Assembly (NCBI RefSeq): GCF_026151205.1
Contig: NW_026971989.1
Location: forward strand, 1-10,249
Direction of reading: 5' to 3'
Source of the DNA: Bolinopsis microptera
Taxonomy: Eukaryota; Ctenophora; Tentaculata; Lobata; Bolinopsidae
Length of the DNA: 10,249 bases
Below are positions 1 through 6,809 of the stretch, piece by piece. Under the pieces are notes generated by a model. That model was not told where the DNA came from, did not search any database, and saw nothing but the letters and a program-made list of their open reading frames with translations. A program made the position numbers and the translations under genes. Position 1 is the first letter of the stretch. Each line of letters begins with the position of its first letter.

Positions 1-145
1 CTTCAGACTCTCTAAAGGTTAGATTTAGGAACCATAAATCCCACATTAAAACTCAAAGAAGGACTTGCGAACTTTCCTGTCATTCTATAGATAATGAGAT
101 TTTGCACAATCTTGACCGTACCACCACTAAGTTGTTTACCAGTAC

Positions 146-502
146 TTTTTTTTTTATCTAGACACTTATTTTACTTCGGTGTATTCCAACAGCCACAATG
201 TTACACAAGTGCAACCAGCCAATTACAGGAAGCCGAAGGATCTTTTTGGCCAGTGACGGTTAAGGTAGTGTGTACCATACTTTCTTCGTCCGAGACTTTG
301 CTGCAATGTGCAGCTCCTCATTTAACCCTCACACCCGATTTCTCGAGTATTCGGCTGAGTAGACCGGGGGGCTGCATAGACCACTCATGATCCTTAGCTG
401 AACGTCGACGACGCTCACCCCACGACCAGGCAGTCAGTGGGTTTCGAACTCGCAACCTAACGATTGTAAGACAGGCGTTCTAACCAACTGCGCTACCTGG
501 CC
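146..502 (-). mobile_element. tRNA-derived SINE, minus orientation
   Basis: Read on the minus strand, the element starts at about 502 with a tRNA-like head. A pol III A box (TAGCGCAGTTGG) lies at 484-495 and a B box (AGTTCGAAACC) at 440-450, with 33 bases between them. The head starts GGCCAGG, and CCTGGTC at about 424-430 could pair with it as an acceptor stem. The middle of the D stem, the anticodon stem and the T stem are mismatched, and six extra bases separate the T stem from the 3' acceptor strand. A functional tRNA is therefore unlikely. A body of about 270 bases follows, ending in a run of ten A (T146-T155 on the plus strand), as expected for a retroposed SINE. I found no clear target-site duplication, so both ends are approximate. 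The body was not assigned to a named SINE domain family. Confidence 0.6.
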
Positions 503-535
503 GCTAAAGTAAGGATATTAATGTTTCTATTATAG

Positions 536-672
536 AGCAAGTTGACGTTGGGAATTTTGAGCAATGTGCCCAGGATGGACTAAGTATATGTAAACAAATG
601 GTGAACTTTTGGCAAAATCAGCTTAAAACTTTAAAACACTTTGGAGGGATGAATGTTAGAGAAGAAAGATGA
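536..672 (+). CDS. Possible terminal coding exon of an unknown plus-strand gene
   Basis: An acceptor-like sequence (TTTCTATTATAG) ends at 535. It is followed by an open frame of 44 codons from CAA at 538 to TGA at 670-672. No ATG is needed because this would be an internal-to-terminal exon. The predicted peptide is soluble and probably helical, with two cysteines in its first half and the ending MNVREER. I do not recognise a family. A TATTAAT stretch at about 516-522 could serve as branch point, and AATAAA at 816-821 could serve the 3' end. Against it, the acceptor tract is weak, the upstream donor is outside the window, and an open frame of this length can arise by chance in AT-rich DNA, at roughly a few percent for any one start. 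The SINE just upstream would be intronic. Confidence 0.3.
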
Positions 673-790
673 TTTTTTTGTTGCATATTTTATTTTCTCA
701 CCTCTACCACGATCATTTGGGATTTTCACTCACCAGTAATTTGAATTGCTGAGTAACGTAAATTTCTAAATTTTAAATTTCTATTTATTT

Positions 791-809
791 GATTGATTGA
801 TGGATTGAT
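791..809. repeat. Short GATT tandem repeat
   Basis: Imperfect GATT units (GATTGATTGATGGATTGAT) in AT-rich sequence after the possible terminal exon. No function is inferred. Confidence 0.5.
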
Positions 810-815
810 ATTTTG

Positions 816-821
816 AATAAA
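816..821 (+). terminator. Candidate polyadenylation signal AATAAA
   Basis: A canonical AATAAA hexamer lies 144 bases after the TGA of the possible plus-strand exon. If that exon is real, this would place cleavage around 835-845. In DNA this AT-rich the hexamer is common (another lies near 1106), so on its own it is weak evidence. Confidence 0.2.
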
Positions 822-839
822 TATACTAACATGTCTTTA

Positions 840-1175
840 TATCAGGATGACTGTAAAGGTACATTTTACCGACATTTGAAGTCAAGGCGTTGTTTTACTG
901 ACAGTTGTGGCTGACTAACAATATATATATATATATAAATCGTTTGATTATTACTCAGTATGTTTTAGTTTTGTACCGTTTTAAGTCACATAGTTTTGTG
1001 CGTCTTCGTAAGACTTGTTTTCCGTTCCTAGTTTGTAAGTTATTTTAAGGATTTGTGTATATTCCAGTTGCTTTTAGAACAATTTTATCTCAGATAGCGA
1101 TGTTTAATAAAATGATGCAAAGAATTTCGAAGATCTAATCAACACCGACTTTTAATGTGTAGGAGTACAGCAACG

Positions 1176-1177
<2 letters not shown>
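840..1177. other. Non-coding AT-rich stretch
   Basis: No open frame or splice-bounded exon could be supported on either strand. The stretch contains a short AT microsatellite (921-937), a second AATAAA on the plus strand near 1106, and a small GTCTT/AAGAC stem near 1000-1015. Confidence 0.5.
921..937. repeat. (AT)n microsatellite, about 8 units
   Basis: Uninterrupted AT dinucleotide run. Confidence 0.9.

Positions 1178-1230
<53 letters not shown>
1178..1230. repeat. (AT)n microsatellite, about 26 units
   Basis: Uninterrupted AT dinucleotide run of about 53 bases, likely polymorphic in length. Related sequences, both containing TTAATGTGTAG followed by an AG and then an ACG core, lie on both sides (about 1152-1179 and 1273-1300). 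The array may therefore sit inside a short duplicated segment. Confidence 0.95.
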
Positions 1231-1233
<3 letters not shown>

Positions 1234-1533
1234 GTCATATTATGTCCAATGGTATAAACGTCGCCAAACCTGTTAATGTGTAGCAGAAAACGCGACATTT
1301 TGCTTGTAAGGCCTTTTACTATAGAGCCAGAGATAATGCAATTGTATTTATAATGACTCTGATTAGTTTAATCGAAATAATTGACCCAAAATTTGAACTA
1401 AATATGGGAAATCTGCCACGTAAGAAACTGTTGGCGCCCGGAGTCCACGACCCCTCAAAAGTTTGGTCACTGGCCCTAGTTTGTTGGTCACACATGTTTG
1501 GCACAGTCAAACAAAGATTAAGTTCAAACAAAC

Positions 1534-1650
1534 CGTCACAATCTTCCTCGTCTGATCCGTCATTACAGTCATCTTCTCCGTCACACAACCATTCTTTATG
1601 GATACAACCGTCACCATCTGAACATGTTTCTTTGACATATCGTGCACAAT
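1534..1650 (-). CDS. LDL-receptor class A module exon (exon 2 of a secreted or modular protein gene)
   Basis: Minus-strand exon of 117 bases, symmetrical phase 1-1, the usual phase for LDLa modules. The acceptor is a pyrimidine-rich tract ending CAATCAG at 1651. The donor is GACG|GTTTGT, with its GT at 1532-1533. It encodes all six LDLa cysteines. The C-terminal part, CDGEDDCNDGSDEEDC, carries the acidic calcium-cage pattern (D-G-x-x-D-C-x-D-G-S-D-E). LDLa modules are extracellular, disulfide-bonded, calcium-dependent ligand-binding units found in LDL-receptor relatives, proteases and matrix proteins. The upstream partner is the signal-peptide exon at 6415-6472, which joins in phase so that a D codon is completed across the junction. 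If the donor is not used, the frame reads on without further domain character to TAG at 1319-1321. No following exon was found in the window. The specific protein is not identifiable from one module. Confidence 0.82.
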
Positions 1651-1691
1651 CTGATTGAATAACAAGGCAAAATTAAGTTCACTTTAAAAAC
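1651..1691 (-). promoter_or_regulatory. 3' end of the host intron: acceptor tract and candidate branch point
   Basis: On the minus strand the 41 bases before the LDLa exon hold a T-rich tract (TTTTGCCTTGTTATTCAATCAG) and a branch-point-like CTTAAT about 22-27 bases from the acceptor. All of this lies between the exon and the left target-site duplication of the LINE. The LINE insertion has therefore left the basic acceptor signals in place. Confidence 0.5.
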
Positions 1692-1706
1692 ATAGTTGTC
1701 GAGAGA
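1692..1706. repeat. Left target-site duplication of the LINE
   Basis: ATAGTTGTCGAGAGA, identical over 15 bases to 4926-4940. The match stops on both sides (C versus A before, C versus T after). It brackets the retrotransposon, as expected from target-primed reverse transcription. Confidence 0.85.
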
Positions 1707-4700
1707 CATGGAATGGAGTGACGCCCCCCACTAGCAGAATGGCAGTTGTAACAGACGTGCTCGCTAGAAGTCTACCTTTGCTCACCTTACTTCTCCTTAT
1801 GCCGATGTCTTCGACTCTGAACATTTCAAGTTGGAACCTCAATGGTATTAAAGGTAACATTCTTAGGAGAGAACATTTAGTAAGTGACGCTAAACGTTAT
1901 CATTTCGATGTAGTGTGTCTCCAAGAGACAAAATGCCGAGACTTCGAGGAAACAATTATTGACGGTCACAAACTTGTAACACTAGCCCAATCAGACAATT
2001 GGTATCATTATGGTCTCGGTTTTCTAATCTGCCCAGTCCTTGTACCTTCTATTGTTGCATGGAGATCACTTAGTAACAGAGTGGCTTTCATTGATATAAG
2101 ACTCACAGAACCCAACGGATCTCATCGTATGATCAGGATCGTTAACGTATACGGACCAACCAAGAAGATTGTCGATGATGACATCAGTAAGGTCACAGGT
2201 AACTCCCCATTGTTACAATCATATTTCAATGATCTGAAAACTGCTATCAATATCCCAGCTCGATACGATTTGTTTGTTGCTGGAGATTTTAACGCCCGAC
2301 TTGGGAGATGCAGTAGGAAAGAGTATGATGCTGGCCTTAATAATCATATTGGTCAGTTCGGTAATGGTCTGAGAAACAGGAACGGTGAGTTTCTACTGGA
2401 CTTTATTGTTGATAATGGCCTGTTTGCGTGCAATACTGCGTTCCAACACAGAGCGAAGTATATTACCACCTGGAAGGCTAGATGTGTTCCCAAGGGCAGA
2501 CCCAAGGGTTCAAAAGACACTGTGAACTATTTTAAACAAATTGATTATATTTTATGTCGTACTAACTTTAAAGTCTGTTTAACAGACTCCCGCTCTTTTT
2601 GCGGTGATTTTGTGAAATCTGACCATAAACCTGTGGTCGCACGTTTTAAACTTGGTTGTGAATACATTGTACATAAGCGGCCCAGGTCTGACAAAATAAG
2701 GTTTGATGTCAATCGCCTTAATGATTCTGATATTAAGTCTAAATTTTTTGATTCTTTTAAAAGTAATATTGATTGTAGAGTTTTAACTAATAATGCTATT
2801 TCTGAAAATTCTGATATTTTTGGTATATTGAGTAAATGTGCCGTCCAGGTGGTTGGTAAAGTGCCCCCGGGGAAGCCTCATCAGTACAGCGACGATCCAA
2901 CTGTCGTTAAACTTTCAGCAGAGAGAAAGTCCCTTCAGCAAGAATGTAGCCTCACAGGGATAAGTGACAGGAGTGACCTCAGAAAAAGAATCAACCATCT
3001 CAAACGTACCATCAAAAAGAGGTTGAAATCTATCAACGAGGCCACTGCTAACGCCCTAGTAGATGTCATCAACAACACCGACAGCTGCAGAAGCATGTTT
3101 GAAGCGAATAGAACTTTGGCCCAGTGTAGGATGAAGAAAGATGGAGTGACTGTCCACGATGCAGACGGCAACACCTTAGGATCTGACTCATTAAAAGCAG
3201 AAGCTATTAAAGAATACTTTAATAATGAGTTCAATGACAAAGATGAACCCCACCTCCCAGCATTCATAGACCCTCCTGGAAGCCTCCTCTGTCCCATAAC
3301 ACCTGAAGAAGTTGGCCGTGCTGTTATGAAGCTGAAATCCGGTAGAGCGTGTGGCCCTGACGGTATACCTAATGAGCTAATGAAAGCTGCTGGATATCCC
3401 CTCCACTATGAGTTGGCTAGGATCTACAATCTCTCCTTTGAGACCAACACATACATCCCAGCTATTGGAGAAGGTATCCTGACACCCCTTCAGAAGCCAG
3501 GAAAACCCCGAGGTCCGGTAAAGTCTATCCGGCCCCTCACATTGCTAAATGGAACTCGAAAAGTCCTATCCCTCGTAGCCTTGAACAGAATCAATTACCA
3601 CGTTGATATGTACACTGGACCTTGGCAGGCGGCATACAAGCAGGGTCGCAGTTGTGCTGACCTGGTTTGGTCTCAGAGAATGTTGACATCAGTGGTTACC
3701 AGGCGCGAGTTTGAGTATAGTAAAATCAACATTGACATGACCGCTGCGTTTAATACCATCCGCAGACAGACCATCATCAACCTCCTCATTGATGCAGGAT
3801 GCTCTAGAGACGACATTCGCCTGGTTCAGTACCTCCTCTCAAATACAAAGCTCAAGGTGACGGTCAACAGAGCTGAGTCTGGTGAATTCGTGATTAATAT
3901 TGGAGCTTACCAGGGAGACAGTCTGGCAGGTAAAGTGTTTACATTGACCCTTGCCGGTGCCCTGAATCACATCAGAGCCGTGATCAGTGTCACAATTCCT
4001 AGACCAAACCCCCCAGTCTCTGATAGAGGCCTCCCGTTAGAGTCCGCCTATGCTGACGATGCTGAGCTTCTGAGTGAAGATGGTCAGAGTCTGGTGAAGA
4101 TACTAGAGATTGCCAGTGACATACTAAAGGACTGGAGCCTCTTTGTTAACGAATCAAAGACGGTGTTTACAAGAGTGTATTTGGCAGAGACAGATGCTTT
4201 GGATGCCCATGGCAATAAAATCAGAGGAAATGAAGAGTGGCGAGAGTCAGTGCTATTAGGATCAAAGCTCTGTTCAGAAAGAGATATTGTCAACAGACGC
4301 AACAAAGCCAATGTTGCCTTCTACACCTACAAGAAAGTCTGGTTGAATAGTTCTGTTCAGATCAGTGAGAGTAGAAAGCTGAAGTTGTACGAAGCTCTTG
4401 TCACTTCAGTGTTGTTGTATAACTGTAGCAGCTGGGCTGCTCCTGAAACCGTAATGGCATCTGTCGACGTTCTTCAAAGGAAGCATCTGAGACAGATAAT
4501 CAACACCTATTGGCCTACGGTTATCAGTAACGAGAACTTATATAAGAGATGTAATGTCAGTCCCCTTACTGAAAGGATCAAGAAAGCACGATGGAAGATG
4601 CTTGGGCACGTTCTCAGAAGCGGTGATGACACTCCCGCTTTCTTATCTTTTAGATTTGCATGTTTAGGATGTCTTGACTACAAAGGAAGGAGGGGCAGAC

Positions 4701-4925
4701 CTCGTTCAAATTTATTTGATTTATTATTAAAAGACATTATGACGAAGAATATTATTGTGATTGTAAATAAAAGATTTAGTTTAAGTAATTTTAACGATTT
4801 AGTGTACAAAGCTCATGATAGACGCTTATGGAGAAGCTATGGGTGAGTCGAGACTACTCGGCCACTCGATTTTATGATTTATTTCCTATTATCTTGTGTT
4901 TGCTGTATATAGTTGATTAATAATA
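1707..4925 (+). mobile_element. Apparently intact APE-type non-LTR retrotransposon (LINE), 3.2 kb
   Basis: The unit of 3219 bases is bounded by perfect 15-bp direct repeats. It has a 5' leader of about 32 bases, one uninterrupted endonuclease/reverse-transcriptase ORF, a 3' UTR of about 79 bases and a short TAA-type tail (TTAATAATA) running into the right repeat. Single-ORF organisation, short UTRs and a 3.2-kb size resemble the RTE-like group, but this is inferred from layout; the clade needs a tree. The lack of stops and the perfect duplication indicate a recent insertion. It sits antisense to the host gene, in the intron between the signal-peptide and LDLa exons. The leader contains an upstream ATG at 1708 opening an 8-codon frame that ends at TAG 1732-1734, just before the likely ORF start. 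Confidence 0.88.
1739..4846 (+). CDS. LINE polyprotein: APE-like endonuclease plus reverse transcriptase
   Basis: The 1035-residue protein copies element RNA at nicked genomic DNA. The frame is open from GTG at 1718, but the first ATG is at 1739, so that start is used (residues counted from it). Endonuclease, about residues 25-305: SWNLNG at 31-36, E63 in LQET, Y138 in VNVYGPT, D183 and N185 in GDFN, W245, IDYI with D269, and SDH with D295/H296. All expected catalytic positions are present. Reverse transcriptase, about 530-790: GPDGIP from 539, RPLTLL at 598-603, the motif A aspartate D666 followed by AAFNT, QGDS at 725-728, and YADD at 771-774; LGSKL at 840-844 follows. The C-terminal part has LGHVLR near 955 and GRRGRP at 983-988, with no obvious CCHC knuckle. 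The common AFD of motif A is AFN here, but the catalytic D666 is intact. Residues 8-23 form an unusual hydrophobic stretch. Confidence 0.93.
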   Translation: MAVVTDVLARSLPLLTLLLLMPMSSTLNISSWNLNGIKGNILRREHLVSDAKRYHFDVVCLQETKCRDFEETIIDGHKLVTLAQSDNWYHYGLGFLICPVLVPSIVAWRSLSNRVAFIDIRLTEPNGSHRMIRIVNVYGPTKKIVDDDISKVTGNSPLLQSYFNDLKTAINIPARYDLFVAGDFNARLGRCSRKEYDAGLNNHIGQFGNGLRNRNGEFLLDFIVDNGLFACNTAFQHRAKYITTWKARCVPKGRPKGSKDTVNYFKQIDYILCRTNFKVCLTDSRSFCGDFVKSDHKPVVARFKLGCEYIVHKRPRSDKIRFDVNRLNDSDIKSKFFDSFKSNIDCRVLTNNAISENSDIFGILSKCAVQVVGKVPPGKPHQYSDDPTVVKLSAERKSLQQECSLTGISDRSDLRKRINHLKRTIKKRLKSINEATANALVDVINNTDSCRSMFEANRTLAQCRMKKDGVTVHDADGNTLGSDSLKAEAIKEYFNNEFNDKDEPHLPAFIDPPGSLLCPITPEEVGRAVMKLKSGRACGPDGIPNELMKAAGYPLHYELARIYNLSFETNTYIPAIGEGILTPLQKPGKPRGPVKSIRPLTLLNGTRKVLSLVALNRINYHVDMYTGPWQAAYKQGRSCADLVWSQRMLTSVVTRREFEYSKINIDMTAAFNTIRRQTIINLLIDAGCSRDDIRLVQYLLSNTKLKVTVNRAESGEFVINIGAYQGDSLAGKVFTLTLAGALNHIRAVISVTIPRPNPPVSDRGLPLESAYADDAELLSEDGQSLVKILEIASDILKDWSLFVNESKTVFTRVYLAETDALDAHGNKIRGNEEWRESVLLGSKLCSERDIVNRRNKANVAFYTYKKVWLNSSVQISESRKLKLYEALVTSVLLYNCSSWAAPETVMASVDVLQRKHLRQIINTYWPTVISNENLYKRCNVSPLTERIKKARWKMLGHVLRSGDDTPAFLSFRFACLGCLDYKGRRGRPRSNLFDLLLKDIMTKNIIVIVNKRFSLSNFNDLVYKAHDRRLWRSYG

Positions 4926-4940
4926 ATAGTTGTCGAGAGA
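4926..4940. repeat. Right target-site duplication of the LINE
   Basis: Exact 15-base copy of 1692-1706, directly after the TAA-type tail. The first bases (ATA) could also be read as tail, so the boundary may shift by up to three bases. Confidence 0.85.
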
Positions 4941-5103
4941 TTTTTGCATATTTAACATACATAGATTTTATATAATTTTTTTGTGTGCAGTTTAGTTACG
5001 CATTGATTATGATTGAGCTCTCTTATCTCATCTCTTATCGCTACAATTTAACGACGACTTAGCTGCTAGTTTGTGTCTGCTACTATACAATTCTGAGTAC
5101 ATT

Positions 5104-5885
5104 ATGGAAAATGTGGACTTTGACTCTACAATGTGGTCACGTAAATATCTGGACATGTTTGCTGATGCTGCTAATGATCTTGGTTGTTGGGTTGAGGAAG
5201 TGATGAAGATAATAGACTGTGATGAAGAGTCATATTACATTAGACAATAGACAAGTTCAAGAAACTATATAAGGACGTTTTAGTAAAGCACATTTTTGAT
5301 GCGTTTCAGGGTATTGTTGAATATAAGAAACTCTTTCTAAAAGCGACAACAAAATAGAGGAAATGAAAAATGATAGGATTAATGCTCAGAAATCAGTTAT
5401 TCAGTTGCAAGGGGAACTCATGGATATTAAGACTGTAGATCTAGAATAAGTCCAGAGAACTGTTAAAACCGCTGTAGAAAATACTGTTCAAGCTGAGATT
5501 AAGTCTTACAGTTCTGCTGTGTCAAAACATTTCCACATATCTGCCTCCACTTTCACTGAAGGGAACTTTAAGAATGTAGTTCAGAATGTGGTAGCTGAAG
5601 AGGATCGCAGCAGAAATATGTTGATTTTTGGTCTCAAGGAGGATGCAGGAGAGAAACTTGGTAATAAAATTTGCGATGAGTTTGAACAAATGACAGAGAA
5701 GCTACGCTTTGAAGCTGCTCGAATTGGGAATAAAGCTGCAGAAAAACATAGAGCTGTCAAAGTTTAATTTGGAGTGTGTAGTACATAACTGACAGTTGGT
5801 TCTAGAATTGAAGAGGAAGGTCACGGAAAATCCTAATAAACTTTATTTTACCAGGACTGGTAAAATTTGTGAAATAGATGAGTGA
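5104..5885 (+). pseudogene. Decayed LINE ORF1 (coiled coil plus ORF1-type domain)
   Basis: A reading frame starts at ATG 5104 and stops at TAG 5248-5250. Protein-like sequence continues in frame 3 (5250-5357, ending TAG), then in frame 2 from 5342 with an internal TAA at 5447-5449 and a terminal TAA at 5765-5767, and finally in frame 3 from 5793 to TGA 5883-5885. The remnant thus has at least three frame changes and several internal stops. The middle part (about 5342-5520) is charged and heptad-like, consistent with a coiled coil. The part after it contains EEDRSRNMLIFGLKED and LRFEAARIG, which resemble the single-strand nucleic-acid-binding ORF1 proteins of two-ORF LINEs, from my memory of such families. 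The piece 5519-5767 begins at GTG, not ATG, and is not a separate gene. It encodes no working protein. Confidence 0.65.
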
Positions 5886-6113
5886 GATATAATAGTATCT
5901 GTATATTTCTTATTTAATTCTTTTTAAATGTTTGGCATGCCATTTTATATGAACTCTTACACTTTACATTTACTGGGAATATACATGCATTCTGGAGTTT
6001 AAATTATCACTTTTGTCACCACTCCAGCCGCTTTGATGTCGGCAATTATTATCTTTAATAATATTGGTTGTTGATATAAGCGGGATATAAATGCTTTATT
6101 TCATTTCATTTCA
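5104..6113 (+). mobile_element. ORF1-only LINE remnant with ATTTC tail
   Basis: The broken ORF1 is followed by about 210 bases of non-coding sequence and then a tail of three ATTTC units (6098-6112), preceded by TATAAGCGGGATATAAATG. Such a tail is typical of LINE 3' ends. No endonuclease or reverse-transcriptase sequence lies between ORF1 and the tail. The copy is therefore either an internally deleted LINE or a member of an ORF1-only family, as known for the mammalian HAL1 elements. The 5' end is not defined; leader-like sequence may begin near 5000. No target-site duplication was found. It lies in the host intron, in the same orientation as the intact LINE, but shows no evident relation to it. 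Confidence 0.55.
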
Positions 6114-6414
6114 CTTGACCCAGAAGTACAAATATTTGCCGGTGAATTACATATCAATACAATTTACAAAATAAGTCTTGCGTTCTTTGAAGTTCATGAA
6201 GTGATATGACAAATAGCCAAGATGAGCGGCAATCGACATGGCAAAAGTACCATGCTTTAGCTTTAATTTAAGGGAAAATGAGTATATTTTTTCTAAGCCA
6301 TAGATAGTTAATGATTACTACTGTTGAAACAAAACAGATCGATTTAATAAAAGAATTTGAGATACATAATTTAAAACATGTGGATAAAATTTAGAACTAA
6401 AAACGAACGCTCAC
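6114..6414. other. Intronic sequence, nothing recognised
   Basis: This stretch lies between the LINE tail and the donor of the signal-peptide exon. It is AT-rich, with no supportable open frame, repeat or RNA gene. Confidence 0.5.
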
Positions 6415-6472
6415 CTGTTTCGTAAGTCAAATGACACAGCCAACACACGAGAGCACCAACAAGTAAATTCAT
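6415..6472 (-). CDS. Signal-peptide exon (exon 1) of the LDLa protein gene
   Basis: On the minus strand, ATG at 6472 opens 19 codons, MNLLVGALVCWLCHLTYET, plus the first base of a twentieth. They end at a near-consensus donor (ACAG|GTGAGC, GT at 6413-6414). The hydrophobic core LLVGALVCWLCHL is typical of a secretory signal peptide; basic residues before it are absent. The exon ends in phase 1 and fits the phase-1 LDLa exon at 1534-1650. Joining them completes a D codon directly before the first LDLa cysteine, so the mature protein would begin almost at the module. The frame is also open upstream of this ATG, so an earlier Met cannot be excluded. An AG at 6477-6478 after TTTAATTGT could alternatively be an acceptor from a 5' UTR exon. 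No single-exon homology is possible with so few residues; the case rests on signal, donor and phase together. Confidence 0.62.
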
Positions 6473-6572
6473 TAACCTACAATTAAATATTAAATTATAA
6501 AATATGCACAGTAGTTGGTAAAACTTCGTTAAAACGGGCCTCGCTATGCGGATGCCTATAATTATAATTATA

Positions 6573-6580
6573 TTTATATA
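6573..6580 (-). promoter_or_regulatory. Candidate TATA box (TATATAAA) for the LDLa gene
   Basis: On the minus strand TATATAAA lies about 100 bases upstream of the signal-peptide ATG. Transcription starting some 30 bases downstream would give a 5' UTR of roughly 75 bases. The surroundings are AT-rich, so a chance match is quite possible. Confidence 0.25.
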
Positions 6581-6641
6581 CAACAACGCAGAATCAGATC
6601 AGATATGCACCGTGTTACTTTAATTTTAAGTCAGCGGTCTG

Positions 6642-6682
6642 GACGCGGTCTAGTCTATTATGAAATAGTTCAAACCGCGGTC
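6642..6682. repeat. Imperfect hairpin with GCGGTC arms
   Basis: Outer arms GACGCGGT and ACCGCGGTC pair with one bulge. Inner arms CTATT and AATAG (6655-6668) pair around ATGA. It lies just left of the mini-element and in a cluster of GCGGTCT motifs. Confidence 0.5.
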
Positions 6683-6696
6683 TGTGAGTCGAACTA

Positions 6697-6704
6697 TGTA
6701 CATG
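6697..6704. repeat. Left target-site duplication of mini-element copy A
   Basis: TGTACATG, repeated exactly at 6810-6817 directly after the element. It extends to nine bases (ATGTACATG) if the last A of the element is shared. It is absent from copy B, so it is flanking sequence and not element sequence. Confidence 0.6.
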
Positions 6705-6809
6705 TTGTATCACGTTGTGACCCCAACGGTCGTTTCACTATAAGTATAAGTATAGTGATACAGGGGGAGCCGCGCACTCGTGCGCGGCGGGTCATACAAC
6801 GTATGACAA
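6705..6809. mobile_element. Palindromic mini-element (MITE-like), copy A
   Basis: The unit of 105 bases begins TTGT and ends ACAA, with imperfect terminal inverted repeats. The left end TTGTATCACGTTGTGACCC matches the reverse complement of the right end, TTGTCATACGTTGTATGACC, with small offsets. Inside are a palindromic slot CACTAT...ATAGTG (6736-6757) built on TATAAG units, a GC-rich hairpin GCCGCGCAC/GTGCGCGGC (6769-6788) and a terminal hairpin GTCATAC-AAC-GTATGAC (6791-6807). An 8-bp direct repeat flanks it. No coding capacity. A second copy lies at 9446-9551. It is most simply a non-autonomous DNA transposon whose superfamily I cannot assign. Confidence 0.68.

Noticed and set aside
94-390. 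98-codon plus-strand open frame
   Set aside because: It runs antisense through the SINE and its poly-A tail and has no domain character.
423-502. Functional tRNA gene on the minus strand
   Set aside because: D, anticodon and T stems are mismatched and extra bases separate the T arm from the acceptor strand, so it is the head of a SINE.
697-733. Two good minus-strand donors (GTGAGT and GTGAGA)
   Set aside because: No convincing upstream acceptor gives an exon with protein-like content; only a very short or AT-rich fragment is possible.
1273-1320. Short minus-strand exon after the LDLa exon (acceptor CTATAG, donor ACAG|GTTTGG)
   Set aside because: The phase would fit, but the 48 bases have no domain signal and overlap sequence repeated on the other side of the microsatellite.
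1718-1738. GTG at 1718 as the LINE ORF start
   Set aside because: GTG is a rare start in eukaryotes; the first in-frame ATG is at 1739.
5519-5767. Independent small gene of 82 codons
   Set aside because: It starts at GTG and continues upstream in the same frame through an internal stop, so it is part of the broken ORF1.
6705-6809. Self-cleaving ribozyme or Helitron end in the mini-element
   Set aside because: I see no hammerhead core (CTGATGA with GAAA) and no CTRR end after the hairpin; terminal inverted repeats and a target duplication fit a DNA transposon better.
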